DNA of 35,576 nt from an uncultured Eubacteriales bacterium. GTDB taxonomy: Bacteria > Bacillota > Clostridia > Oscillospirales > CAG-272. Positions 14,837 to 25,600 of the stretch are shown piece by piece (the stretch's first letter is position 1; every line of letters begins with the position of its first letter). The notes below the pieces were generated by a model. It had not been told where the DNA came from. It worked only from the letters and a program-made list of their open reading frames with translations, and did not search any database. The stretch is from the NCBI GenBank assembly GCA_934373635.1, contig CAKROZ010000012.1, forward strand, positions 1-35,576, given 5' to 3'. A program made the position numbers and the translations under genes.

Positions 14837-14865
14837 TTGACTTTTAATTTTTTATATGCTATAAT
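14837..14865 (+). promoter_or_regulatory. Strong promoter of the DUF5696/YIP1 ABC operon
   Basis: TTGACT and TATAAT are spaced 17 bases apart, with TGC before the -10 giving an extended -10 as well. Predicted start is near 14872. It is the only strong site before seven closely spaced genes. Confidence 0.88.
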
Positions 14866-14871
14866 AAGAAT

Positions 14872-15006
14872 CGCAATCCGAAGGTTCGGACGATGCCGTC
14901 ACTCGATTTTCCCGCCCGCGGGCGAGGCAGTCGAATGACAGTATCGCCGAAGGTGTCCGCCCTCGGCGGAACGCGGAGCAAAGAAATTTTCGGGAGGACC
15001 CATGGT
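14872..15006 (+). promoter_or_regulatory. Structured 5' leader of the large ABC operon
   Basis: The 135-base leader is G+C-rich next to an AT-rich promoter. It can form an interrupted 15-bp stem (14892-14906 with 14931-14945) capped by the palindrome CGCCCGCGGGCG (14913-14924), then a hairpin CGCCGA/TCGGCG (14945-14950 with 14963-14968). It matches no riboswitch I recognise. The reading frame of the solute-binding protein runs open through it from 14893, but the signal peptide begins only at 15007. Confidence 0.45.
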
Positions 15007-18000
15007 ATGAGAAAACATCTGTTTCGGAAGGTGATGTGCCTGTTGCTTTCCGTGACGATTCTCTTCGGCGTGCTCGCTGTTCCCGCCTTCGCCGCAAGGC
15101 TGAAGGACGAGTCCGTACATACGAGCCTCGATGAGATGAAATCCTTCCTCAATGCGTCGTCTTACGCGGCGTACAGGGAACGGTACAAGGATTCCGTCGG
15201 CAGCGGACTTTCCCGCATCGACATTGATGTCGTTGAGGCGTTGAAGACAAAAGGCGAGATCAAGCCGGGCGAGGCGTATGCCGGCCTGCTTACGAAGAAC
15301 TCCATTTGTTACGCCGAGGCGCAGAGCGAGGCAAACCGCGCGCTCTGGGAGGCATTCGGCGACAACTGGACGAACACCGTCTACCTTCCCGCAAGCGGAA
15401 CGGCGGAATGGGAGTTCAAAATTCCGGACGGCGCCGAGGGACTCTACTATATCGCGTTCGAATATTTCACCTGCGACACCGCGGAGAGCAGCATCAGCTC
15501 GATCGAGCGCAAGCTGTACATCGACGGTGAGATTCCCTTCTCGGAGGCGAGTTACCTCACCTTCCCGAAGACATGGCGCTATAACTATGTGTCCGACCCC
15601 GTGGTCACCGACACGATCGAGCCCGACGATTACAGTGTCACCTATGAGCTGCGCAACCGCGGCGACGACCTCGCCGACAACGGATATTTCAAGATCGTCA
15701 CCGAGATCAAAAACGGCAAGAAGACGGTCACCGAGTACCGCATCGCGCAGGACATCAACGGCAACTCTATGTCGCCCGAGATGGTGCAGAATCCGCAGTG
15801 GGGAACCTACTACTGCCAGGATTCGACGGGTTACTATAATGAATATTTCGCCTTCCACTTCCAGAACGCCACGCACACCATCCGTCTGGAAGCGCAGCGC
15901 GAGCCGATGATCCTGAAGTCCATCTCGCTCATCCCCGTGGGGTCCTCCGAGCGCAGGATTGACAGCTATGAGGAAGTCCGTGCCGAATACGTCAAGCGCG
16001 GCTACTCCTCTCCCGAAAACGGGAAGATCACCGTGATCCAGGCAGAGTTCCCCGATCTCGTCTCCGACAACTCGGTGACGGCGGGCAACAACAACTCTTC
16101 CTCCGCGACCTATCCCTCCGCCTCGCAGGCACAGCTCTTCAACGTTGTCGGCAAGAACAGCTACAACGCCATCGGGCAGTGGGCGGCATATAATTTCCAA
16201 GTCACCGAATCGGGTCTTTACACCATCAGTATGCGCTATTTGCAGAGCGCTCTCCAAGGTATGTATATCTGCCGCGCGATCAAGCTTTACGGCGGACACA
16301 CGGGTGCCGAGGGCGAGAGCGTCGCGGACGGCGTGTACGGACTTTCCGACGGTACGCCGGAGGTTCCGTTCACCGAAGCGTATAATACACAGTTTGATTA
16401 CAGCAAGGAATGGCAGTCGGATTATATCTCCGACGGCTCCGGAGATGCCTTCCAATTTTATTTTAAGGCGGGAACCACCTATACCCTCTATCTCGAGTGC
16501 TCGCTCGGCTCTCTGAAAGAGCTCATTCAGCGCGTCGAGGTCTCGATGGATAAGGTGAACAACTGCTACCTTCGTATCCTTCAGCTGACGGGTGCAGACC
16601 CCGATGAGTACAGAAGCTACAGCTTCGACAAGATCATGCCCGAGGTGCTGATCGAGCTGCTCGATCAGGCGATCGAGCTGACCGCCGTTTCGAAGGCGTT
16701 CGAAGAGCTCTGCGGCACGAAAGGCTCACACGTCGCAACACTTGATACCGTTGCGCTTCTGCTCGACCGTATGGGCAGAGACGAGGGCACCGAGATCGCC
16801 GCGAACATGTCGAACCTGAAATCCTATCTCGGTACGCTCGGTACCTGGATCAACAACTCGAAGAAATCCACACTCGTTCTCGACGAGATTGAGATCCATC
16901 CCGCAAGCGACGGGCAAAAGGAGCTTCCGCGGGCGAATGCGGGCTTCTTCTCCGCCTTCTGGTTTGAGATCAAGTCCTTCTTCGGCTCCTTCTTTACCGA
17001 TTACGATGCCATGGGTCTGACCACCCGCCCGACCGAGGACACGAAGACCGTCGAGGTCTGGCTTGCCACCGGTCGTGACCAGTCGCAGATCTGGCGTACC
17101 ATGATCGACGCGAGCGACGGATATACCGAAGCGACGGGAACCGCCGTCACTCTGAAGCTGGTTACGGGTAGCACGCTTCTCCCTTCTATTTTGGCAGGGA
17201 AGGGACCCGATGTGTACCTCGGACTTGACTCTTCAAGCGTGATTAACTACGCGATCCGTGACGCCGTTGTCGGCGTGAGCGGAAACGACGGTCACCTGAC
17301 CGACGCGCAAAACGAGATCTTCCGCAACGTATATTATACTTATAAGGATGCCAATGGACAGCACACCACCGTGACCTCGCCGATTGCGGGCAGGGAATCG
17401 GAGCTTTCCTTCACCACCGAGAGCTTTGCCGAGGCGGTTAAGGCATATGACTTTGAGACGAAGGACGGCAAATTCGTGGAAGCCGCGCTCGACACCATCC
17501 GCCTGCTCGGCGTGACCTACGGTATTCCGCAAACGATGTCCTTTGCTATGATGTTCTACCGCACCGATGTCCTCGCGAGACTCGGGGAAGAGGTGCCCGA
17601 GACATGGCCGCAGGTGCTCGCGCTTCTGCCCGTGCTCCAGGCGAACAACATGTCCATCGGTATCTCCTACGTTTCGGCGATTGACTTCCTTCTTTATCAG
17701 ATGGGGGGTAACATGTGGCGTTACACCGACAATGAACAGTACGCGGGTGCGCGCATCGGTCTCAATACCGATATTGCTCTGACGGCATTTGACTACGTTT
17801 GCCGTCTTTACAGTGACTATTCCTTCCCGGTCAACTACGACGGTCCCAACCGTTTCCGTACCGGTGAAATGCCCATTATCGTCGGTGACTATGCGGGTAT
17901 TTACAACCAGCTCGTCGTATACGCGACGGAAATTGACGGTCTGTGGGAATTCGGCTCTCTTCCCGGTTGGGTGAGAGATGACGGCGAGTTCAACTATGAC

Positions 18001-18444
18001 TCCCTCGCGGGTGTCGGCGCGACGGTCATGCTTCACGGCTGTCAGAACATGCTCGAGGCATGGCAGTTCATGCAGTGGCAGACAAGCGGTAAGGTGCAGG
18101 CGGATTACGGTAACCGCATGGTTGCCCTGATCGGCCCCTCCGCGAAGTATGAGTCCGCCAATGTCACGGCGCTGAACGACCTCTCCTGGACCGCAAAGGA
18201 AAAGACGGCGATCGCGGATCAGATGAAGCATCTGTCCTCCATCGTCAACTACCCCGGCTCCTACATCATCGGCCGCTACACGAAGTTCGCCTTCCTCGAT
18301 ACCGTCAACAACGGTGCGGATGCGGTCGATGCCATGAACGAATACATTGACGCCATCAACGCCGAGCTGAAGAGAAAGAGAAAGGAATTTGACCTTCCGA
18401 CCCTCGACACCGACGTGGACGAATCCGAGCTGCCGGGCGCGTAA
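15007..18444 (+). CDS. Giant extracellular solute-binding protein with carbohydrate-module-like domains
   Basis: A 1145-residue secreted protein, more than twice the usual length of a sugar-binding ABC receptor. Residues 1-29 are a type I signal peptide ending AFA. No lipobox Cys and no C-terminal anchor are seen. Residues about 120-315 and 338-515 are beta-rich and look like two carbohydrate-binding-module sandwiches; the second has the CBM6/35-like pattern of an early QAEF strand and later ESGLYTISMRY. A mostly helical part (about 515-660) follows. The C-terminal part (about 679-1145) is a type 1 extracellular solute-binding domain starting VEVWLATGRDQ. GGGAGG 9 bases upstream sets the ATG at 15007. 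As first gene of the operon it should present a glycan or oligosaccharide to the permeases. Confidence 0.85.
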   Translation: MRKHLFRKVMCLLLSVTILFGVLAVPAFAARLKDESVHTSLDEMKSFLNASSYAAYRERYKDSVGSGLSRIDIDVVEALKTKGEIKPGEAYAGLLTKNSICYAEAQSEANRALWEAFGDNWTNTVYLPASGTAEWEFKIPDGAEGLYYIAFEYFTCDTAESSISSIERKLYIDGEIPFSEASYLTFPKTWRYNYVSDPVVTDTIEPDDYSVTYELRNRGDDLADNGYFKIVTEIKNGKKTVTEYRIAQDINGNSMSPEMVQNPQWGTYYCQDSTGYYNEYFAFHFQNATHTIRLEAQREPMILKSISLIPVGSSERRIDSYEEVRAEYVKRGYSSPENGKITVIQAEFPDLVSDNSVTAGNNNSSSATYPSASQAQLFNVVGKNSYNAIGQWAAYNFQVTESGLYTISMRYLQSALQGMYICRAIKLYGGHTGAEGESVADGVYGLSDGTPEVPFTEAYNTQFDYSKEWQSDYISDGSGDAFQFYFKAGTTYTLYLECSLGSLKELIQRVEVSMDKVNNCYLRILQLTGADPDEYRSYSFDKIMPEVLIELLDQAIELTAVSKAFEELCGTKGSHVATLDTVALLLDRMGRDEGTEIAANMSNLKSYLGTLGTWINNSKKSTLVLDEIEIHPASDGQKELPRANAGFFSAFWFEIKSFFGSFFTDYDAMGLTTRPTEDTKTVEVWLATGRDQSQIWRTMIDASDGYTEATGTAVTLKLVTGSTLLPSILAGKGPDVYLGLDSSSVINYAIRDAVVGVSGNDGHLTDAQNEIFRNVYYTYKDANGQHTTVTSPIAGRESELSFTTESFAEAVKAYDFETKDGKFVEAALDTIRLLGVTYGIPQTMSFAMMFYRTDVLARLGEEVPETWPQVLALLPVLQANNMSIGISYVSAIDFLLYQMGGNMWRYTDNEQYAGARIGLNTDIALTAFDYVCRLYSDYSFPVNYDGPNRFRTGEMPIIVGDYAGIYNQLVVYATEIDGLWEFGSLPGWVRDDGEFNYDSLAGVGATVMLHGCQNMLEAWQFMQWQTSGKVQADYGNRMVALIGPSAKYESANVTALNDLSWTAKEKTAIADQMKHLSSIVNYPGSYIIGRYTKFAFLDTVNNGADAVDAMNEYIDAINAELKRKRKEFDLPTLDTDVDESELPGA

Positions 18445-18479
18445 GACCTGACGAGATTAACAATTAAGGAGAAAAACAG

Positions 18480-19430
18480 ATGTCACAGACTAAGGCAGAG
18501 AAGACCCGCCCGGTGCAGCGCTCCGAAATGTCGAAGTGGCAATGGACATGGAAGGAGATCAAGAGAAATAAGACCGCGTACTTCATGCTCGCGCCCTTCT
18601 TTCTTCTCTTCATCATCTTTACCGTCCTGCCCGTCCTTCTTTCCATCCTGCTCAGTTTTACCGACTTCAACATGCTGCAATTTCCGCACTGGATGGGACT
18701 CGACAACTATACGAGACTGTTCCTCGAAGACGAAATCTTCCTTTTGGCTTGCAAGAACACCCTGATTTTCGCGTGCATCACGGGACCCGTATCCTACCTT
18801 CTGTCCCTTTTGATCGCATGGTTTATCAACGAGCTTCCCCCGAAGATCCGTGCCGTTGTCACACTGATCTTCTATGCGCCCTCCATCTCGGGTCAGGTGT
18901 ACCTGATCTGGAAAACGCTCTTTTCGTCCGACTCTTACGGATGGGTCAACGCGACCTTGATGGACCTCGGCATTATATCCTCCCCCATTCTTTGGTTTGA
19001 AAACGCCGATTATGTCATGCCCCTTTGTATCGTGGTCGCCCTTTGGACCTCGCTCGGTACGGCGTTCCTTGCCTTCATCGCGGGCTTCCAGACGATCGAC
19101 CGTTCTCTTTACGAGGCGGCGGCGGTCGACGGTGTCAAGAACCGTTGGCAGGAGCTTTGGTACATCACCTTGCCGACCATGCGTCCGCAGATGATGTTCG
19201 GTGCCGTCCTTGCAATTACGAATTCTTTTGGTTTCGGCAGTGTTGTCACCGCGCTCTGTGGCTTCCCGTCGGTCGACTATGCGGCGCATACGATTATGCA
19301 CCATCTTGATGACTACGGCGGACAACGATACGAGATCGGTTACGCATCGGCGATCGCCGTGATCCTCTTCATCATCATGTTCTCTTGTAATATCGTGATC
19401 AAGAAGGCGCTTTCAAAGGTAGGTGAGTAG
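18480..19430 (+). CDS. Carbohydrate-type ABC permease, MalF/UgpA-like (pair A)
   Basis: A 316-residue inner-membrane permease with about six transmembrane segments. The first starts near residue 39 after a charged cytoplasmic N-terminus. The cytoplasmic EAA loop that docks the ATPase is intact: EAAAVDGVKNRWQELW followed by ITLPTMRP. This is the form found in permeases of CUT1-type oligosaccharide importers. It lies 35 bases after the solute-binding protein and 1 base before the second permease, so it should form a heterodimer with that protein. Confidence 0.92.
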   Translation: MSQTKAEKTRPVQRSEMSKWQWTWKEIKRNKTAYFMLAPFFLLFIIFTVLPVLLSILLSFTDFNMLQFPHWMGLDNYTRLFLEDEIFLLACKNTLIFACITGPVSYLLSLLIAWFINELPPKIRAVVTLIFYAPSISGQVYLIWKTLFSSDSYGWVNATLMDLGIISSPILWFENADYVMPLCIVVALWTSLGTAFLAFIAGFQTIDRSLYEAAAVDGVKNRWQELWYITLPTMRPQMMFGAVLAITNSFGFGSVVTALCGFPSVDYAAHTIMHHLDDYGGQRYEIGYASAIAVILFIIMFSCNIVIKKALSKVGE

Positions 19431-19431
19431 T

Positions 19432-20307
19432 ATGTCGAAAAAGTTAAGAACCCGCGGTCACCGCGTCGTACTCAACCGTTCCGCAGGGGGCGATACCGGC
19501 ATTACCATCGTACTTACCATCTTCGGTATCTTCATGTTTTTGCCGATGTATTACGTCGTGATCCAGGCGCTCAAGCCGCTCGACGAGCTCTTTATGTTCC
19601 CCCCGCGTTTCTACGTCATTCACCCGACGTTTGATAACTTCAAGGACCTCTTCACGTTGATGGGTGACTCTTGGGTACCCTTCTCTCGTTACATATTCAA
19701 TACTGTGTTCATCACGATCTGCGGAACACTCGGCAACCTGATCTTCGCCTCGATGGCGGCATACTCTCTCGCGAAGCTTCGCTTTCCCGGCAGAAACGCC
19801 ATCTTCCAGGTCATCGTCATGTCCCTGATGTTCCACTCCACCGTCAACCAGGTGACGCACTTCATCATTCTGTCTTCCTTCGGATGGATTGACTCGTATC
19901 TTTCTATTATAGTGCCTTCGATGGCGACGACGATGGGGCTTTACCTCATGAAGCAGTTTATGGAGACCTCGGTTCCCGACACCGTTCTGGAATCGGCGCG
20001 TCTCGACGGCGCGAGTGAATTCCGCACTTACCTGACCATCGCGATGCCGATGGTCAAGCCCGCGTGGCTGACGCTGATTATCGAGTGCTTCAAGAACCTT
20101 TGGAACTCGGGTGCCTCGATCTACATCCACTCGGAGGAACTCAAAACGTTCAACTACGCGATCAGCCAGATTCTTTCGGGCGGTATCGCCCGTTCGGGCG
20201 CCGGAGCCGCAGCCACTGTCGTTATGATGCTCGTCCCCATTCTCGTCTTCGTTCTGAACCAGAGTAAGATTATCGAGACGATGGGTTCTTCGGGTATGAA
20301 AGATTAA
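19432..20307 (+). CDS. Carbohydrate-type ABC permease, MalG/LacG-like (pair A)
   Basis: A 291-residue permease with about six transmembrane segments and the EAA loop LESARLDGASEFRTYL followed by IAMPMVKP. The ATG at 19432 lies one base after the stop of the upstream permease and uses AGGTGA at its 3' end as ribosome site, so the two are translationally coupled. An in-frame GTG at 19423 overlaps the upstream gene but lacks a spaced ribosome site. The C-terminal half, after the EAA loop, ends in a hydrophobic segment and a short tail (SSGMKD). Confidence 0.92.
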   Translation: MSKKLRTRGHRVVLNRSAGGDTGITIVLTIFGIFMFLPMYYVVIQALKPLDELFMFPPRFYVIHPTFDNFKDLFTLMGDSWVPFSRYIFNTVFITICGTLGNLIFASMAAYSLAKLRFPGRNAIFQVIVMSLMFHSTVNQVTHFIILSSFGWIDSYLSIIVPSMATTMGLYLMKQFMETSVPDTVLESARLDGASEFRTYLTIAMPMVKPAWLTLIIECFKNLWNSGASIYIHSEELKTFNYAISQILSGGIARSGAGAAATVVMMLVPILVFVLNQSKIIETMGSSGMKD

Positions 20308-20322
20308 AAGGAGGGAAGAGCT

Positions 20323-22674
20323 TTGAAAAAGAAGTGTATGCGCGTCGCGATATTCGTCGTGCTCTTTACCGTTCTCTTCGGAACGCTGACCTCCTCCGCC
20401 TTCAGCTCCTATGACACGTACACCTATTCGATCGACGGTGACCCGATGAAGTCGCCCGCCGCGTATTCGGCGAGCCAACTCATCGACTCTCCCACGATGG
20501 GACTTCTGAGTGCCGACGGACTCCGGCTGGCGGATGTGAAGTACGACGGTGGAAAACCGTATCTTCAGATCGGTCCGAACCCTGAAGACAGACAGGATCT
20601 GAACCCCGCCGATGTCACGACAGATAAAGACGGAAATCGATACATCAAGGCGAGTTACAACCTTCTCGGCGCGTCAGATATCGTGACCGATGAAGAAGGA
20701 AGTGTGTATATCGCCGATACAGGCGGAAAGAGAAACGATATCACTTACGCGGGCAGAATCGTCGTTCTCAATAAATACTATCAGGTCACGAAGGTGTTGA
20801 CCGATTATGTGGACGAGAACGGCGTCACTCAGCTTTTCAACGAACCCGCGGGAGTCTATGTTACCGACCCGACCATCACGGCGGACGGAGAAAGTTACAT
20901 TTACGTCTGCGATACAAAAAATTCCCGCATCGTTGTCTTCGACAGGGAATACAACTATGTGCGCACTATTGGCACGCCGTCGACGGCGCTGCTGAGTGAC
21001 TCGACCTTCCGGCCCTCCGCTGTCGCGGTCGATAAGTACGGAAGAATTTTCGTCCTGTCGAAGAACTGCGAGGAAGGCGTTATCGTCCTTTCGAGCGAAG
21101 GCGATTTCACGGGCTTCATCGGCGCGCAGAAGGTCGTTTACAGTGTCCTTCAAATCATCTGGCGCCATTTTCAGACGAAAGAGCAGCTTGCCCAACAGGC
21201 TTTGACGCTCCCGGCTGTTTATAACAATCTGACGGTGGATGATGACGGTTTCGTTTACGTGACGAACAATAAAATTGATGCGGCAAAGCAGATTGACGCG
21301 ATTACATCCAAAAACGCGGATTATTCCCCGGTAAAAAAACTAAATTCTGCGGGAACGGAGATCATGAAACGGAACGGCTTCTTCGATCCCGGCGGAGAGG
21401 TCGCGGTCGGTACGGTCAACGGGACGCCCTCGAGTATCATCGACGTGGCGATCGGACCGGAGGGCTCATGGTCTCTTCTCGAAGAGAGCAAAGCCACCAC
21501 GCTGAAGAAGCGTTCCAGAATCTTCACCTATGACCAGAACGGTAACCTGCTTTTCGCCTTCGGCGACAAGGGTGATCAGCTCGGCAACGGTGAAAACTAT
21601 ATCGGCTTCACCTATCAGGAGGTGGACGGCGTTACCTACCTGCTCCTTCTCGACAAATCCTCGGAGGACGACTACAAGATCACGGTCTTCACGCCGACCG
21701 ACTATTGCGACACCATTATGAAGGCGCTCCGCAATCAGAACGAGCACAACTATTCTGCCTCCATCACCTATTGGGAGGACGTTCTGAAGCGGAACAACAA
21801 CTTCGATCTCGCGTATATCGGTATCGGTAAGGCACTCTTCAACCAGGGCAAATACGAGGAAGCGCAGGAAATGCTTGCGAATGCGTATGAGACGACCTAC
21901 TATTCGCGTGCCTTCTCCGAGATCCGCAAGGAGATCGTCGGACGCTGGCTCGTGCCCCTTCTGATTCTCGTTATCGCGCTCGTCGTCCTGCTTGTCAAAT
22001 TCCTCGCGTGGGCGAAGAAGAAGAACAAGGCGGTCTCCCTCAAGGTCGGAAGGAAGACCTACGGGGAAGAGCTACTCTATCTCTTCCATCTGAATCTCCA
22101 TCCGTTCGATGGCTTCTGGGATCTGAAACACGAGAAGCGCGGTTCGGTCCGCGCCGCGACGACGATCCTCATCGCCACGATCATCGCCTTCTTCTACCAG
22201 TCTGTCGGACGCGGCTATGTCTTCAATCCGAAGGGTGAGTACAGCACCATTTTTACGCAGATCATTGCCGTGACGGTGCCCGTGCTTCTCTGGTGTGTGG
22301 CGAACTGGTGTCTGACGACGCTGTTTGACGGCGAAGGCTCTTTCAAGGACATTTACGTTGCCACCTGTTATTCGCTCTCTCCGCTCCCCTTCATGCTGAT
22401 CCTCTCCACGATTCTCTCGAACGTGCTGACGACCTCGGAGGGATCGATCGTGAACCTGCTTGTCACGATTGCATACGTGTGGGTCGCTCTGCTTCTCTTC
22501 TTCGGTATGCTTGTGACACACGACTACTCGCTCGGAAAGAACTTCCTCATCACCATCTTTACCATCGTTGCGATGGCGGTGATTATGTTCGTTGCTATTC
22601 TGTTCTCCAGCTTGGTGATTAAGATGGTAACCTTCGTGATATCCATCGTGACGGAAATCGGAAACCGCGTATAG
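20323..22674 (+). CDS. NHL-repeat, TPR and YIP1-domain membrane protein
   Basis: A 783-residue protein with an unusual domain chain. A signal-peptide-like hydrophobic N-terminus (about 1-28) precedes an extracellular beta-propeller-like region (about 60-450) with NHL-style units (DIVTDEEGSVYIADTGG, YIYVCDTKNSRIVVFD, AVAVDKYGRIFVLS). One or two TPR-like helix pairs follow (about 461-540, with GKALFNQGKYEEAQEML). Next comes a transmembrane helix (about 541-565), a basic cytoplasmic linker, and a C-terminal four-helix YIP1 domain (about 593-783, beginning HPFDGFWDLKHEKRG). The start is TTG at 20323, well placed after AAGGAGGG; an ATG 15 bases downstream is the alternative. Being encoded between two permease pairs, it may tether extracellular partners to the transporter. 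That is inference. Confidence 0.82.
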   Translation: MKKKCMRVAIFVVLFTVLFGTLTSSAFSSYDTYTYSIDGDPMKSPAAYSASQLIDSPTMGLLSADGLRLADVKYDGGKPYLQIGPNPEDRQDLNPADVTTDKDGNRYIKASYNLLGASDIVTDEEGSVYIADTGGKRNDITYAGRIVVLNKYYQVTKVLTDYVDENGVTQLFNEPAGVYVTDPTITADGESYIYVCDTKNSRIVVFDREYNYVRTIGTPSTALLSDSTFRPSAVAVDKYGRIFVLSKNCEEGVIVLSSEGDFTGFIGAQKVVYSVLQIIWRHFQTKEQLAQQALTLPAVYNNLTVDDDGFVYVTNNKIDAAKQIDAITSKNADYSPVKKLNSAGTEIMKRNGFFDPGGEVAVGTVNGTPSSIIDVAIGPEGSWSLLEESKATTLKKRSRIFTYDQNGNLLFAFGDKGDQLGNGENYIGFTYQEVDGVTYLLLLDKSSEDDYKITVFTPTDYCDTIMKALRNQNEHNYSASITYWEDVLKRNNNFDLAYIGIGKALFNQGKYEEAQEMLANAYETTYYSRAFSEIRKEIVGRWLVPLLILVIALVVLLVKFLAWAKKKNKAVSLKVGRKTYGEELLYLFHLNLHPFDGFWDLKHEKRGSVRAATTILIATIIAFFYQSVGRGYVFNPKGEYSTIFTQIIAVTVPVLLWCVANWCLTTLFDGEGSFKDIYVATCYSLSPLPFMLILSTILSNVLTTSEGSIVNLLVTIAYVWVALLLFFGMLVTHDYSLGKNFLITIFTIVAMAVIMFVAILFSSLVIKMVTFVISIVTEIGNRV

Positions 22675-22692
22675 TAGAAAGGAGGATAAGAC

Positions 22693-25600
22693 ATGAGACT
22701 CAAAAGAATTTTATCGTTTGTCATGGCGTCGCTCATGACCCTGACATGCATCTTTGCTATCCTTCCGATGAAGGCTTCCGCGGCATATTCCGAAAGCACG
22801 GTGGGCAGTACCACCCTCCCGAAGGATACGGTGAAGGCGATCGTCGAAGCAGCCTACAAGTACGAATACAAGACGGCGGAGGAGATGCTCGCCTACGAAG
22901 AGTCGGAGGGCTACCTTGACAGCGCGACCTATCGTGACGCCGACGGGACGCCCCTCTACTCGCTCTACGTCAACCGCTACACCGGTGTGATCTACTATAA
23001 GAACGAGAAGAGCGGTCAGATCCTGACGAGCAACCCGACGGACGTCTACTCGGTCACAAGGAATAAGCAGGACAACAACAATACGGCAAACCTGCTTTAC
23101 AGTCAGCTGATTATCGCGTACACGGAGATCGCCACCTCGTCCTCCCGTGAGTACAACAGCACGCGTGACGCCGCACTCCGCGCCCAGATCTCGGTCAGCG
23201 CGATCAAGGACGGACTCCGCGTCAACTACATTCTCGGTAATACCGCGAACCGCTATCTGCTTCCCGGTATGATCAAGGCGGAAGCCTTCGAGGAAAAGAT
23301 CCTTGTTCCTCTCATCGAGCGGTATCAGGAAATGCTTGAAGACTATTGCAGCGAGGCGTATCCCGGTGCCGACTTCATCTTCCTCGACGGATACACGACG
23401 AAGGCGGGGGTCAAACTTGAGATCCGCACGAACGGTTATATCGATTATGAGGCACTCCAAAACTATCTCTTCGACACACAGCGCTTTTACAGAGATGATG
23501 CGAACGCGAGAAAGATCGTCCGCCCACTGAACACTGCAATCCTCTCCTTTATGAACGAAGATACGGGCTATTCGATCCAGAACCCGAAATACTATCTCAA
23601 TCGTATAGAAGCCGATGAGACCGACAGTATCGCTAAGACGATGCTCGAGAAAATGTATAAGGATTACCCCATTACCGAGGAAGGGTATGCGATCTACATT
23701 TTCAACCCGAAGGCTTCCTCGGGTACCCGTGCCACCTACGCGAGAACCATCACGTCCTACTGCCCGACCTACAACTTTGCCGAAATGTACGCGGATGAGC
23801 GCGAGGTCGGCTACGTTGCCGAGACCGAGCAGAACGCGGTCTTCCGCGTGGCACTCGAGTACACCTTTGCGGAGGACGGCTCTCTGCTTGTCCGTCTGCC
23901 GGCAAACTCCGTCACCTACGACTCGACACTCTATCACGTCACCTCGATCTCCTCTCTTCCGTACTTCGGCGCGGGAGACATGGACGGGAAGGACGGCTAT
24001 ATCTTCTATCCCGACGGAAGCGGAACTATCGTTGACTTCTCGGACTTCTACAATGATACGAAGAAGACCTCGGTCTCCCTGACTTCCTCGATTTACGGAC
24101 AGGATTTTGCGTATTCCAAGGTGAGCGGTCAGCACCGCGAGCAGATCACGCTTCCCGTCTACGGTATGGTCGGTGAGGTGGGACGCGGCGCCTCCTTGAA
24201 GCTCCCTCCGGAGGATGAAAGAGAAACCGTGAAAAGCGGCTTCTTCGCCGTCGTCGAGGAAGGTATGTCGATGACGAACCTTTCCTTCCGCAGCGGCGGT
24301 TCGGAGCATAAGTATGCGACCGTATTCCCCGAATTTATGCCCTATCCCGCAGACGAGTACGACCTCTCGCAGACGATCTCGGTCGGCGCGAGCGGAACGT
24401 ACGCCATGGTGGCGGATACGCAGTACACCGGCTCCTTCGTCACGCGGTACAAGATGCTTGCCGACGATTCCGTGATCGGCGCGAGAGCACGTGAAAGGGA
24501 CAGTGAGACTTACTATCCCGCGACCTACGTCGGTATGGCGGCGTATTACAGAAATCTTCTCCGCGAGAGCGGCGTGCTCAGCGCACTGAGCACGGATACG
24601 GAGGACATTCCGCTTTACGTCGAGACGTTCGGCGCGATGCAGATCCGGGACAAATTCCTGTCCTTCCCGATCACGAAGACCATCGCCCTGACCTCCTTTG
24701 GCGATGTGATCGCGATGTACGGCGACTTCTCGCAGGCGGGCATCAAAAACGTCAATTTCAAGCTCACGGGCTACATGAACGGCGGTATGGAATATACCTA
24801 CCCCGTGAAGACCCGCTGGGAGCGTGCGGTCGGCGGTGACGACGGCTTCAGAAACCTGATAAAACAGGCGGAGACCACTTCGTCGCAGGACGGCTCGCAC
24901 TTCGGCGTCTATCCCGACTTCGACTTCCAGTACATCAACGAGACGGCGCTCTTCGACGGCGTTTCCCTCGGGCGGCATGTCTCCCGCATGGTGGATAACC
25001 GTTATGCGTCGAAGCAGATTTACAACGCGATCGCGGGAGAATTCGAATCCTTCTTCAACATGGTTGTCACTCCCGAAGCACTGGATTCGCTCTACGACAG
25101 CTTCTCGAAGAATTACGGAAAGTACGGGGCGAAGAGCCTGTCGGTCTCGACGCTCGGCTCCGATCTGAACTCGGATTTCAACGAGGATGTCCTGACCACG
25201 AGAGAAGAGGCGCGCGCACGCGTTGAAGCGGTACTCGCCCGTATGAAGGAAGAGGACGGCTACGAGATCATGACGAGCGTCGGCAATTCGTATGTTCTGA
25301 AATATGCGAAGCACCTGACCGGGGTCGCGACCGACTCGAGCCACTTCCGCTTCTCCTCTTATGCGGTGCCCTTCCTCGGAATGGTTCTGCACGGTTCGAT
25401 CAGCTACACGGGAACGCCTCTCAACTATTCGGGTAGTCCCGAGTACGATCTGCTCCGCTCGGTGGAAAGTGGCGCTTACCCCTCGTACATCCTCTGCTAC
25501 GAGAACACCTCGCATCTGAAGGAAGACGAGAACCTCAACAAGTATTACGGCGTGGATTACACCACATGGTTTGACTCGGTGAAATCGACGTACACGATGC

